Positions 54,201-61,450 of a stretch of 64,000 nt of DNA are shown piece by piece. The notes beneath the pieces are model-generated. The model was not told the origin of the DNA. It saw nothing but the letters and a program-made list of their open reading frames with translations, and ran no database searches. The position numbers were made by a program, and so were the translations under genes. This DNA comes from CAMTWZ01 sp041749075 (GTDB taxonomy: Bacteria; Bacteroidota; Rhodothermia; Balneolales; HLUCCA01), in NCBI GenBank assembly GCA_041749075.1, contig JBGTBY010000022.1, forward strand, positions 1 through 64,000, written 5' to 3'. The stretch's first letter is position 1; each line of letters opens with the position of its first letter.

Positions 54201-54790
54201 TCCAGAAGCAGATCATCCACACGCTGCAAATCGGTCTTGGTTTCTTCGAGCTTGCGGAGGGTCTGCTTGCGGCGTTCCTTGTATTTCGTGAGTCCGGCGG
54301 CTTCTTCAAAAAGACGGCGGCGGTCGTTGTTCCGATCCGTCAGGATTTCTTCCACCATCTTCAGCTCGATCACGGAATAGGCGTTCGATCCCATCCCCGT
54401 ATCCATGAAGAGATCCACGATGTCCTTCAACCGGCAGGAAACCTTGTTCAACAGATAATCGCTGTCGCCGTTGCGGAACAAGCGGCGAGTGATGGTCACA
54501 TCCCGGAATTCCGTCGGCAGAATGCCTTTGTTGTTGTGGATGGTGACGGATACTTCCGCCATCCCTAATGGCTTCTTACTCGCCGTTCCATTGAAAATGA
54601 CGTTCGACATGGCGGATGAGCGTAGCAAAGAGGGACGTTGCTCACCCAGCGCCCAGCGTAGGGCATCCACGATGTTTGATTTGCCACATCCGTTCGGACC
54701 CACAATCGCTGTGACCCCGCTTCCGAAGGTGATCTGGGTTTTCTGTGCGAAGCTCTTAAACCCCTGAAGTTCTAATTCCGCTAAATACAC
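51290..54790 (-). CDS. smc: Chromosome partition protein Smc
   Basis: 1166 aa, full length. An N-terminal ATPase half with AIVGPNGCGKSNIVDALRWA (about 28-47), a first long coiled coil (about 170-500), a hinge (about 515-640, around KPRPVSEILS and AVALESVLGDAVHLLVAD), a second coil (650-1000), and a C-terminal half with signature NIEQLSGGEKTLTAIALLFA and Walker B PFCILDEVDAPLDDANVER. It compacts and segregates chromosomes with ScpA/B. It starts 4 nt from the frr stop, extending the rplM-to-frr gene string. Confidence 0.96.
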   Translation of the reverse strand: MYLAELELQGFKSFAQKTQITFGSGVTAIVGPNGCGKSNIVDALRWALGEQRPSLLRSSAMSNVIFNGTASKKPLGMAEVSVTIHNNKGILPTEFRDVTITRRLFRNGDSDYLLNKVSCRLKDIVDLFMDTGMGSNAYSVIELKMVEEILTDRNNDRRRLFEEAAGLTKYKERRKQTLRKLEETKTDLQRVDDLLLEIRKNVRSLQIQAGKAQRSKEYSEQLRKLDLALSKHEYDTIRAELSPLMERIIHAEQEKNDHTHTTEKLEQLFKVTKETLTAKEQDVIHAQRQVNRISGAIRDAETTITIDAGKIEAEENVIKQFEHDVVQSEEEMTDWKRVQFRTEEQMKDAEAAWKATRDTLSQSSEVLERSKTDVARIRENLESVSKSYTDANIAISALQAKKIRLESRVENLQEEVQRLDRQIEMRDSDVGTFETEEASIQFAIKTATESKDIAEERRESAIIERQRLSEQQEELKEKLRATRSKLDAASAEVTLLEGLARNSDAFPESVKYLATADQAPKLRPVSEILSTTTSYAVALESVLGDAVHLLVADTLSDAKAAFGLLRAAGKGKAGILPLDRLSAILPPHPQSLYHHVRCDAAFEPVKRLLLGRVVVADSLDEATKLVSGERLSAVTLDGDVIESEYVYRGGSNHKNVGLRVGLKDKLETLADSIDRHETEIRNLSLELDDIRQKSERLNVESLTQKVKEADHALRELENKHNSLQARKGVYEKNVLEIKDRRTKATDQIAAAKQELSAHEPETQVLQERLDAAIRRQVELRTELERKEEARQRAQHVVNEHQMASTQAENAFENLKKDIERAQVAMAGIKKRLDMRAQNARDSKDRILALKKQVVELTADVAKLKAEKIDADGALEEADEIAARHRGKLNQIETDLREVRRRKEVNMELVHHLTMSKERYDLQAKNISDHVWEQYGLLMDAVVETMPEDSEPGTIRETISNLRERLKNIGEVNALAIDEFEEEKTRLDVFEKQIADLAEAEQKLLATIDEINQTATELFTTTFDQVRINFKKVFNTLFEEHDICDLVLDDSIDDPLEQKIQIIANPRGKRPSNIEQLSGGEKTLTAIALLFAIYLVKPSPFCILDEVDAPLDDANVERFSSMIKTFSTDTQFIIITHNKKTMENSEMLYGVTMPEIGVSKLVAVKMD

Positions 54791-54793
54791 GGA

Positions 54794-55360
54794 TCAGACC
54801 GTCAGAATGTCTTTTTCCTTGTGCTTGAGCAACTCTTCCACTTGAGCGATGTGGGAGTCGGTCAACTTCTGGATCGCATCTTCCGCTTCAAAGCGGGAAT
54901 CTTCTGGCAAGGATTTCGACTTCACCGTATTCTTGATGTTGTCGTTCGCTTCGCGACGGGCATTTCGTATGGAGACGCGCGCATTCTCCGCCACATTCTT
55001 GGCCAATTTCACCAAATCGTTGCGACGTTCTTCAGACAAGATCGGAAGCGGGATGCGGATCACTTGACCATCGTTGTTCGGATTCAAACCCAATCCCGAA
55101 GCCATAATCGCTTTTTCGATGGCGACGATGGAGGATTTGTCCCATGGTTGTACCATAAGAAGACGTGCTTCAGGAGCCGTTACGCTCGACATTTGGGCGA
55201 GGGGCGTCATCGACCCATAATATTCCACACGGATGCCATCCAACAAGGCCGGATTCGCTTTTCCGGCGCGCAGGTGCGAGAGTTCGCGTTTTAGAAAATC
55301 AATGGCTTCCACCATTTCCATTTCCGCAGTATCATGAAAATCAGTCAATTCAGGTAACAT
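54794..55360 (-). CDS. frr: Ribosome recycling factor
   Basis: 188 aa, normal length. Markers: LSHLRAGKANPALLDGIRVEYYG (in part), PLAQMSSVTAPEARLLMVQPWD and the ERRNDLVKLAKNVAENARVSIRNARR helix. It splits post-termination ribosomes with EF-G. Downstream of pyrH by a 54-nt gap, on the same strand. Confidence 0.96.
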   Translation of the reverse strand: MLPELTDFHDTAEMEMVEAIDFLKRELSHLRAGKANPALLDGIRVEYYGSMTPLAQMSSVTAPEARLLMVQPWDKSSIVAIEKAIMASGLGLNPNNDGQVIRIPLPILSEERRNDLVKLAKNVAENARVSIRNARREANDNIKNTVKSKSLPEDSRFEAEDAIQKLTDSHIAQVEELLKHKEKDILTV

Positions 55361-55414
55361 GGCGAGATCATCAAAAGGTTAGCCGAATTTAAGGAAAAAA
55401 GGGGCATTCTGCTT

Positions 55415-56128
55415 CTAATCCCAAGTTACTCGAGTTCCGACGGCTTCTCCCATCACCACTTTCGACAAATTTCCGGTCACATTCATGTCGAACACGATGA
55501 TCGGCGTTTGGTTGTCGCGGCAGAGGGTGAACGCGGTCAGATCCATCACAGACAGGCGCTGGCGAAGAACTTCATCGCCCGAAATGGTATCGTATTTAAC
55601 CGCATCCGAATGCTTCTCCGGATCTTTGTCAAAAATGCCATCCACACGGGTTCCTTTGAGGATCACATCCGCCTCGATTTCGATGGCGCGAAGCGATGCG
55701 GCCGTATCGGTGGTGAAGTAGGGATTTCCGGTTCCAGCCCCGAAAATGACAACGCGACCTTTTTCCAAATGGCGCACGGCACGACGGCGGATGAACGGCT
55801 CGGCGATCTGCTCCATGCGGATCGCAGTGAGGAGGCGGGTCTGCACCCCTTTGCGCTCAAGCGCATCTTGCAAGGCCATGGAATTGATGACGGTGGCCAA
55901 CATCCCCATATAATCGGCTTGCACACGATCCATGCCTTGAGTGGCGCCTTTTACGCCACGGAAAATATTGCCACCACCGATCACAATCGCGATCTGAATG
56001 CCTTTCCCGTTCGCCGCTTTGATCTCCTCCGCATACTGTTCAAGCACATTTCCATCGATTCCATGACCTTGTGCCCCCAAGAGGGCTTCACCGCTTAGTT
56101 TTAGAAGAATGCGTTTATAGGATGACAT
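55415..56128 (-). CDS. pyrH: UMP kinase
   Basis: 237 aa. ILLKLSGEALLG at the N-terminus, IAIVIGGGNIFRG near 45-57, and GAGTGNPYFTTDTAASLRA near 130 are typical of bacterial UMP kinase. It phosphorylates UMP to UDP. Placed between tsf and frr, the common bacterial order. A terminator lies between tsf and pyrH. Confidence 0.96.
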   Translation of the reverse strand: MSSYKRILLKLSGEALLGAQGHGIDGNVLEQYAEEIKAANGKGIQIAIVIGGGNIFRGVKGATQGMDRVQADYMGMLATVINSMALQDALERKGVQTRLLTAIRMEQIAEPFIRRRAVRHLEKGRVVIFGAGTGNPYFTTDTAASLRAIEIEADVILKGTRVDGIFDKDPEKHSDAVKYDTISGDEVLRQRLSVMDLTAFTLCRDNQTPIIVFDMNVTGNLSKVVMGEAVGTRVTWD

Positions 56129-56149
56129 ATGGGATTAGCGATGGATGGA

Positions 56150-56183
56150 TAAAAAAAAGGCCACCCTTTTGAGGTAGCCTTAA
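56150..56183 (-). terminator. Terminator between tsf and pyrH
   Basis: Leftward: AAGGCTACC, a loop of CTCAAAAG, GGTGGCCTT with one mismatch, then TTTTTTTT. It would partly separate pyrH-frr from the ribosomal operon. Confidence 0.75.
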
Positions 56184-56197
56184 ACTAAGCAATTCGA

Positions 56198-57025
56198 TTA
56201 TTCAACACCAAGTTGAACCCGTGAGAAGCGGTTCACGTCAGGTGCTTTTGAGTTCGCAAGGTACTCGCGAACCGTGATGGCACCGTCTTTGACGAACTTC
56301 TGTTCGAGCAACACGCGCTCTTCGTAGAAGCGGCGGAGTTTACCGTGAGCGGCTTTCTCAGCGATTTCAGCAGGTTTGCCTTCGTTGATGAGCTGCTCTT
56401 TGGCGATCTCGAGTTCTTTGTTGAGAATCGTGGCGTCCACTTCTTCTTTGCGAACGGCGATCGGGTTCATCGCCGCGATTTGCATCGCCACGTCTTTGCC
56501 GATGTCGTCGCTAACGGCGCCTTTGAAGTCCACAAGCACAGCCAAGGCATTGCCTGGGTGGATGTAAGAAAGGATGGCGCCTTCGGTTTGAAGGAGGATC
56601 ACACGACGGATGTCGATTTTCTCGCCGATCTTGCCAACCATCGATTTCAGATGCTCGCTGATCAACAATCCGTTCCATTCAGACGCACGAAGGGTATCGG
56701 TATCGGAAATGGCTTTGTCGAACGCAACTTGCGCGAAACCGGTAGCGGTTGCGATGAAGTCTTCGTTACGAGCTACGAAATCGGTTTCGCAGTTCAGTTC
56801 GAGAGCGACCGCTTTCTTTTTGTCAGCGGAGATCAACGTCACGACCACACCTTGGTTGGCGTCGCGGTCGGCACGTTGGTCGGATACTTTCTGGCCTTTC
56901 TTGCGAAGGTATTCGATGGCGGCATCCATATCGCCATTGGCTTCAGCCAAGGCTTTTTTGCAATCCATCATGCCGGCGCCGGTCAGGTCGCGCAGGCGTT
57001 TCACATCAGATGCGGTAATTTCCAT
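56198..57025 (-). CDS. tsf: Elongation factor Ts
   Basis: 275 aa. The N-terminal UBA-like helix bundle RDLTGAGMMDCKKALAEANG and the core ALELNCETDFVARNEDF are diagnostic. It exchanges GDP on EF-Tu. Downstream of rpsB across a short repeat spacer. Followed by an intrinsic terminator. Confidence 0.96.
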   Translation of the reverse strand: MEITASDVKRLRDLTGAGMMDCKKALAEANGDMDAAIEYLRKKGQKVSDQRADRDANQGVVVTLISADKKKAVALELNCETDFVARNEDFIATATGFAQVAFDKAISDTDTLRASEWNGLLISEHLKSMVGKIGEKIDIRRVILLQTEGAILSYIHPGNALAVLVDFKGAVSDDIGKDVAMQIAAMNPIAVRKEEVDATILNKELEIAKEQLINEGKPAEIAEKAAHGKLRRFYEERVLLEQKFVKDGAITVREYLANSKAPDVNRFSRVQLGVE

Positions 57026-57062
57026 AATAATAGCAGTAATCGGTAATCAGTAATCGGTAATC
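57026..57062. repeat. GTAATCG word repeat between rpsB and tsf
   Basis: The spacer consists of GTAATCGGTAATCA-type units repeated about four times just upstream of the tsf start and touching the rpsB stop. Confidence 0.55.
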
Positions 57063-57873
57063 AAGGCTTACGAGTTCTGCGACGGCGTTTGCGTCCTTCT
57101 TCTCCGCCTTCTTCCTCTGGTTTCACATCGCCTTTGTTGGCGGCTTCCATCGCTTCAAGAGCCAATTGCTCCTCTTCGAAGACTTCACGCTCAGCGGCAC
57201 CTTCGATGATGGCATCGGCCACGTTCGCGGTGATCAGTTGAATGGCTTTAGCGGCGTCATCGTTCGATGGGATGATGAAATCTGGGATGTCCGGGTCGCA
57301 GTTCGTATCCACGATCGCGAAGATCGGGATGTTCAAACGTTGCGCTTCTTGGATGGCGATGTTTTCTTTTACGATATCGACCACGAAGAGTGCGCCTGGA
57401 AGACGGCTGATGCCGGAGATACCGCCAAGTACTTGCTCAAGCTTGGCTTGCTCGCGATCGAGCATGAGGCGTTCTTTCTTGGTGATGTTCTCGTAGGTTC
57501 CATCGGCACGCATTTTATTGATCTCTTCCATACGGGAGATGCTTTTGCGAACGGTAGAGAAGTTGGTAAGCATACCACCGAGCCAGCGGTGCGTCACGAA
57601 CGGCATGCCGCAGCGGATCGCTTCCGTGCGGATGATCTCTTGCGCTTGCTTCTTGGTACCCACAAACAGGATTTTCTTACCGGTACGAGCCACTTTTCCG
57701 ATGGCGTCGAGGGTTTCCTGCAACAGGACGTGAGTTTTCTTAAGGTCAAGGATGTGGATTCCGTTGCGTTGCATGAAAATGAATTCGCGCATTTTCGGAT
57801 TCCAGCGGCGGGTAAGGTGGCCGAAGTGGGCGCCCGCCTTAAGGAGTTCTTCGATCGATACAGCTTGTGCCAT
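57061..57873 (-). CDS. rpsB: Ribosomal protein S2
   Basis: 270 aa from ATG 57873 (MAQAVSIEELLKAGAHFGHL). Typical S2 motifs: RWNPKMREFIFMQRNGIHI (in part), GTKKQAQEII, GGMLTNFSTVRKSI and PDFIIPSNDDAAKAI. A Lys/Arg-rich tail (GRKRRRRTRKP) extends the C-terminus, common in this phylum. A 113-nt leader with a TCTGC/GCAGA hairpin might carry autoregulation. Confidence 0.96.
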   Translation of the reverse strand: MAQAVSIEELLKAGAHFGHLTRRWNPKMREFIFMQRNGIHILDLKKTHVLLQETLDAIGKVARTGKKILFVGTKKQAQEIIRTEAIRCGMPFVTHRWLGGMLTNFSTVRKSISRMEEINKMRADGTYENITKKERLMLDREQAKLEQVLGGISGISRLPGALFVVDIVKENIAIQEAQRLNIPIFAIVDTNCDPDIPDFIIPSNDDAAKAIQLITANVADAIIEGAAEREVFEEEQLALEAMEAANKGDVKPEEEGGEEGRKRRRRTRKP

Positions 57874-57979
57874 GTGTGTTGTTTTGTTAAGCCTCTGCAC
57901 CGGTCAGCTTTCTTAGGGATCTGCGGTTCAGCAGACACGCCCCCTTGAAATCACGATGCATGTGGGATTGGTTGTCGGA

Positions 57980-58006
57980 CAAAAAGAAGGGCCATTGAAG
58001 GCCCTT
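57980..58006 (-). terminator. Terminator after rpsI
   Basis: Leftward: AAGGGCC pairs with GGCCCTT across a 6-nt loop, followed by CTTTTTG. It separates rplM-rpsI from rpsB. Confidence 0.85.
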
Positions 58007-58026
58007 CGTGGGAAATCTGAAACGGA

Positions 58027-58413
58027 TTAACGTTTCGAGAACTGGTAACGCTTGCGCGCTTTGGGTTGACCGTATTTCTTACGTTCAACCATACGGTCAT
58101 CACGAGTGAGAAGACCGTTCAATTTGAGTGCGGCATGATGCTCGCTGTCGTGCTTGTCGAGGGCACGGGCCACGCCGAGCATGATCGCTCCGGCTTGTCC
58201 GCTGACGCCACCGCCGCTGACCGTCACTTTGAGATCCCATTTGCCTTCGTTCTCAGTGACAACGAAAGGTTGGAGAACCGTGATCTGGTGCGCAAGCACA
58301 GGGAAGAATTCGATGAATGGACGATCGTTGATCAGAATCACTCCTTTGCCAGGTTTCATGTAAACACGGGCGGTGGAGGTTTTGCGACGGCCGATTGCGT
58401 TGATCTGTTGCAT
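58027..58413 (-). CDS. rpsI: Ribosomal protein S9
   Basis: 128 aa from ATG 58413, two codons inside the longest frame. AIGRRKTSTARVYMKPG, SGQAGAIMLGVARAL and the C-terminal RKKYGQPKARKRYQFSKR are diagnostic; the final Lys-Arg reaches the ribosomal P site. It lies 6 nt after rplM. Confidence 0.97.
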   Translation of the reverse strand: MQQINAIGRRKTSTARVYMKPGKGVILINDRPFIEFFPVLAHQITVLQPFVVTENEGKWDLKVTVSGGGVSGQAGAIMLGVARALDKHDSEHHAALKLNGLLTRDDRMVERKKYGQPKARKRYQFSKR

Positions 58414-58419
58414 CAGCAA

Positions 58420-58863
58420 TTAGAGCGTAATGGTTTCGGGTTGTTGGGCTTCATGCGGATGGGCGGAGCCAACATACACACGAAGGTTGCGAAGCATTTG
58501 ACGGCCAAGTGGACCTTTAGGAAGCATGCCTTTCACCGCGAAGGTGACAGGACGGGTCGGGTGCTTGGCGAGGAGGCTCTCAGGAGTCTCGAGTTTCACG
58601 CCACCAGGATAGCCGGTGTGACGGAAGTACTCTTTGTCGGTCATTTTTTTGCCGGACAGGGTAATCTTCTCCGCATTGATGACAATCACATTGTCGCCGG
58701 TGTCCATATGAGGAGTGAAGATGGGCTTGGTCTTACCGCGAAGAATCGCGGCGATTTTGGCCGCGAGGCGACCCAATGTCTGGCCTTCGGCATCCACAAG
58801 GACCCACTTTTTAGTGATGTCTTTGGGTTTGGCCGAGTATGTTTTGAAACTGATCGTATCCAC
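58420..58863 (-). CDS. rplM: Ribosomal protein L13
   Basis: 147 aa. Markers: WVLVDAEGQTLGRLAAKIA, GDNVIVINAEKITLSGKK, YFRHTGYPGG and GMLPKGPLGRQMLRNLRVY. The first gene of the ribosomal operon; a good promoter stands 40 bp upstream. Confidence 0.97.
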   Translation of the reverse strand: MDTISFKTYSAKPKDITKKWVLVDAEGQTLGRLAAKIAAILRGKTKPIFTPHMDTGDNVIVINAEKITLSGKKMTDKEYFRHTGYPGGVKLETPESLLAKHPTRPVTFAVKGMLPKGPLGRQMLRNLRVYVGSAHPHEAQQPETITL

Positions 58864-58900
58864 AGGTAGAAAGATTTCGTGCGATTAGCGTGAAGTCGAG

Positions 58901-58931
58901 AAATATACGGCACCCTGAAATGAGAATCAAG
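58901..58931 (-). promoter_or_regulatory. Promoter of rplM-rpsI
   Basis: Leftward CTTG (58931-58928), a spacer of 20, then TATATTT (58907-58901) match the -33/-7 pattern of this phylum. Confidence 0.6.
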
Positions 58932-58995
58932 AAATTCCGGAGCCGATATATGATTGTCGGGGTTGGTGGAGATAGTTGAATGTAGTAGAGGTATG

Positions 58996-59007
58996 CTGTC
59001 CGCAAGT
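58996..59007. repeat. Solo end of the CTGTCCGCAAGT repeat family
   Basis: CTGTCCGCAAGT occurs once here without an inverted partner within 150 bp. The following AT-rich stretch (AAATAATGCCACATACG... TTTGGCGCAT) loosely recalls the core of the 61142 copy. The 264-bp gap 58864-59129 otherwise holds only the rplM promoter. Confidence 0.45.
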
Positions 59008-59129
59008 CCCTTTTTCTTAAAAATAATGCCACATACGTTAGCAATTTGGCGCATTGTATCTAGTGAATAACAAATTATGCACAGATTTCACAGATTTTTT
59101 TCACAGTGATTTTGTCGGAATACCCGATT

Positions 59130-59846
59130 TCAGACGAATTTTGGTGGCTCCAATCCAAGATCCAGTGCAGCTTTGGTATAGAAATCCCTTCTTGTCGGAC
59201 GATCTCTTTCCACGGCATTGATCAACTTCCCCCAGTCTCCGGTCGCAATGATGAGTGCCACCAGGTATACGACCTCATCCAATGGAGATATCGAAACGAG
59301 TTTATCCGGATCCGGAACATCGATCTTGCCAGCTAAAAAGCGACCAGGTTCACGACCCGTGCCGACAAGTCCTCCGCATCGAAGGATGGTTCCACGTCCT
59401 TTGGGTCCCGACCAAAACACGCCTTCCGCCATGATCAGATCGGCAATCGGGATGGATGAGTGTTTGGATGTGGAGTTGTGATCAGCAGGCGAAGCGATTC
59501 CAGGAACCACTTGGGATTCCGGAAAAATATCCGGCTTACCTGTGTAAACAGATGTCGTGCTGATGAAGAGCACATTCGATTTGGGAGGCAATTGCTCTGC
59601 GGTTGCGCGAAGTGATGCCACATAATCGCTTGTTTTGCTGGGTGGGACATTGATCACATAGCCTTCGGCCTGAGGTGGTTTCGGGTCACCGATCCGATAC
59701 ACCCGGCCCCGAATACCGTGCGATTCGATGTCAGGAATCCGCTCTTCGCGTGTGGTGGTTCCGATCACCTTGAAGCCTCGTTCAGCCAAATCGGAAGCGA
59801 TAGGAAGTCCTAACCATCCACATCCGATGACAGCGATCGACTTCAT
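59130..59846 (-). CDS. YeeZ-like NAD(P)-binding epimerase/dehydratase
   Basis: 238 aa from ATG 59846, overlapping the hemG stop (ATGA). A Rossmann N-terminus IAVIGCGWLGLPIASDLAERG carries the GxGxxG motif, with STTSVYTG (about 98) and a late SISPLDEVVYLV segment of extended SDR proteins. It resembles E. coli YeeZ; the substrate is unknown. Confidence 0.8.
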   Translation of the reverse strand: MKSIAVIGCGWLGLPIASDLAERGFKVIGTTTREERIPDIESHGIRGRVYRIGDPKPPQAEGYVINVPPSKTSDYVASLRATAEQLPPKSNVLFISTTSVYTGKPDIFPESQVVPGIASPADHNSTSKHSSIPIADLIMAEGVFWSGPKGRGTILRCGGLVGTGREPGRFLAGKIDVPDPDKLVSISPLDEVVYLVALIIATGDWGKLINAVERDRPTRRDFYTKAALDLGLEPPKFV

Positions 59847-61114
59847 GACAACCCCTCGAGGATGCATTTATCGAGTCCGATGCCGTTCCGGAAGTTTCCT
59901 AAGAATGTGAGCCCTGGATGGGCCACTTCAAGGGCATCCAAATCAGAAAGGAAGGCGCTGAAATGCATCCCATACTGCGGAATCGCGTGTTTCCAGCGGG
60001 TGATATGAGTCATGACAGGTTCTCCTTCAACGCCAAGCATGTTCCGACATTCGTGCAAGGTCATTCGAATGGTCGCGTCGTCGTCCAATTCGGTGAGATG
60101 AGGTTGCCGGCTTCCGCCGATGAAAGATGTGAGTAAATGGTGTCCCACTGGCGCACGATTCGAAAAAATGGCGGTAGGAAACAGGACTCCCAATACATTG
60201 CGATGTTCTTTTTCCGGAATCAGCATTCCGAATCCATCAATCGGATGTGTGATGTCGGATGCCGCAAAACCCAGACTCACACTCACAACCGGAGCATAAG
60301 AAAGAGTCGGTTTATTGGCCATGATACCTTTTGTCGGCCACGTATAAGGTGGGGATGTGAGTACAACCCGATCGTATTCCAACCCATTGGCAAGGAATCC
60401 TTTATCTGTTCGCTCAAGCGATTCGAGGGATGTGTTTGGATGGAATCGGTCACCTAAGGACGAGGCGATTTGATTGGGCAGCGATTGCAATCCGTTTTGG
60501 AAAGAAATGATTTCATTCTTGGGTCCAGTGGTGCGTTTTTTCATCGATCCCCGAATGAACGAGCCATGCTCTTGTTCCAGATTCCACAATTTTGGGAAGG
60601 CGTGGCGCACGGCCAATGAATGGGGGTTCCCGGCATAGATTCCGCCGACCATCGGATTGATGAGATTCTCGAGAGCCTCCGTTCCCAAGCGTCGCTCAAT
60701 CATGTCGCCGAGGGATTCGTCCGTCGCGAGGGACCGTTTCGGAACCCAAGGTTCGCGCAGGAGGCGCATTTTGGCGCTGAAGCTGAGCAACGGAGACGTG
60801 ATGGCCGACCAAATGGAGTTCGGAGTAGGCACCGGACGACCGTGCAAGTAGATATATCGTTTGGCGGCGGATCGGTTCGCGGTTAAGGTATCGGGCGCCA
60901 GACCTAGCTCGGAAAGAAACCAGGTGATGCGAGGGTCGGAGTTCTGAAGGGAGTTGGGCCCGGCTTCGAGAAGGAAACCATCTTTAAAGATCGTGCGAAT
61001 CGCACCACCTGGCTCCGGACGGGCTTCCCATAGGTCCACATCCAGACCTTCCTTTACCAATTGCCAGGCACGAGTAAGTCCGGAAATTCCACCGCCGATG
61101 ATGAGGGTTCGCAT
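59843..61114 (-). CDS. hemG: Protoporphyrinogen oxidase (HemY type, oxygen-dependent)
   Basis: 423 aa, a little short for the family. LIIGGGISGLTRAWQL binds FAD, followed by WEARPEPGGAIRT, EAGPNSLQNSD and the family-type NPMVGGIYAGNPHSLAV (about 150), and a C-terminal FLGNFRNGIGLDKCI for the FAD tail. It oxidises protoporphyrinogen IX (or coproporphyrinogen III) in heme synthesis. No other heme genes are adjacent. A TonB receptor lies divergent, beyond a repeat element. Confidence 0.87.
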   Translation of the reverse strand: MRTLIIGGGISGLTRAWQLVKEGLDVDLWEARPEPGGAIRTIFKDGFLLEAGPNSLQNSDPRITWFLSELGLAPDTLTANRSAAKRYIYLHGRPVPTPNSIWSAITSPLLSFSAKMRLLREPWVPKRSLATDESLGDMIERRLGTEALENLINPMVGGIYAGNPHSLAVRHAFPKLWNLEQEHGSFIRGSMKKRTTGPKNEIISFQNGLQSLPNQIASSLGDRFHPNTSLESLERTDKGFLANGLEYDRVVLTSPPYTWPTKGIMANKPTLSYAPVVSVSLGFAASDITHPIDGFGMLIPEKEHRNVLGVLFPTAIFSNRAPVGHHLLTSFIGGSRQPHLTELDDDATIRMTLHECRNMLGVEGEPVMTHITRWKHAIPQYGMHFSAFLSDLDALEVAHPGLTFLGNFRNGIGLDKCILEGLS

Positions 61115-61141
61115 GTGGGAAGGTAGGGGTAATGGGGAGAG

Positions 61142-61345
61142 CTGTCCGCAAGTCTACCTAAATAAAATACACAACATTTTGCGCAAACACCATATAAACA
61201 TCTACCTATGTGAAAATGAATTACTAAATAAATCTGTGGAATTTGTGCTTAATTACGTAATTAACATATAAAAATAACGTTAATTCCATTCAATAAATAA
61301 TCTTTTCAGTACTTGTATTACGTGATTTGTACCACTTGCGGACAG
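61142..61345. repeat. Element with 12-bp terminal inverted repeats (CTGTCCGCAAGT family), copy 2
   Basis: CTGTCCGCAAGT (61142-61153) is exactly inverted at 61334-61345. The AT-rich core of 180 bp includes a perfect 16-bp palindrome TTAATTACGTAATTAA (61249-61264) and no ORF. It occupies the gap between divergent hemG and the TonB receptor, where it could influence both promoters. Confidence 0.65.
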
Positions 61346-61450
61346 TGCACATAAATACCTATCAAACGATACTATTTAGATTAAATCAAATTAATAGTTG
61401 CGACATGGATTTATCCCTTCTTAATTTAGACCAGTTCAAAATAGAAATAC

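Noticed and set aside
53607..54568. Two rightward ORFs of about 260 codons opposite smc
   Set aside because: They lie wholly inside smc coiled-coil coding sequence on the other strand; composition is that of reversed Glu/Lys-rich codons.
57166..58869. Long rightward ORFs opposite rpsB, rpsI and rplM
   Set aside because: Antisense to ribosomal protein genes with full family signatures on the minus strand.
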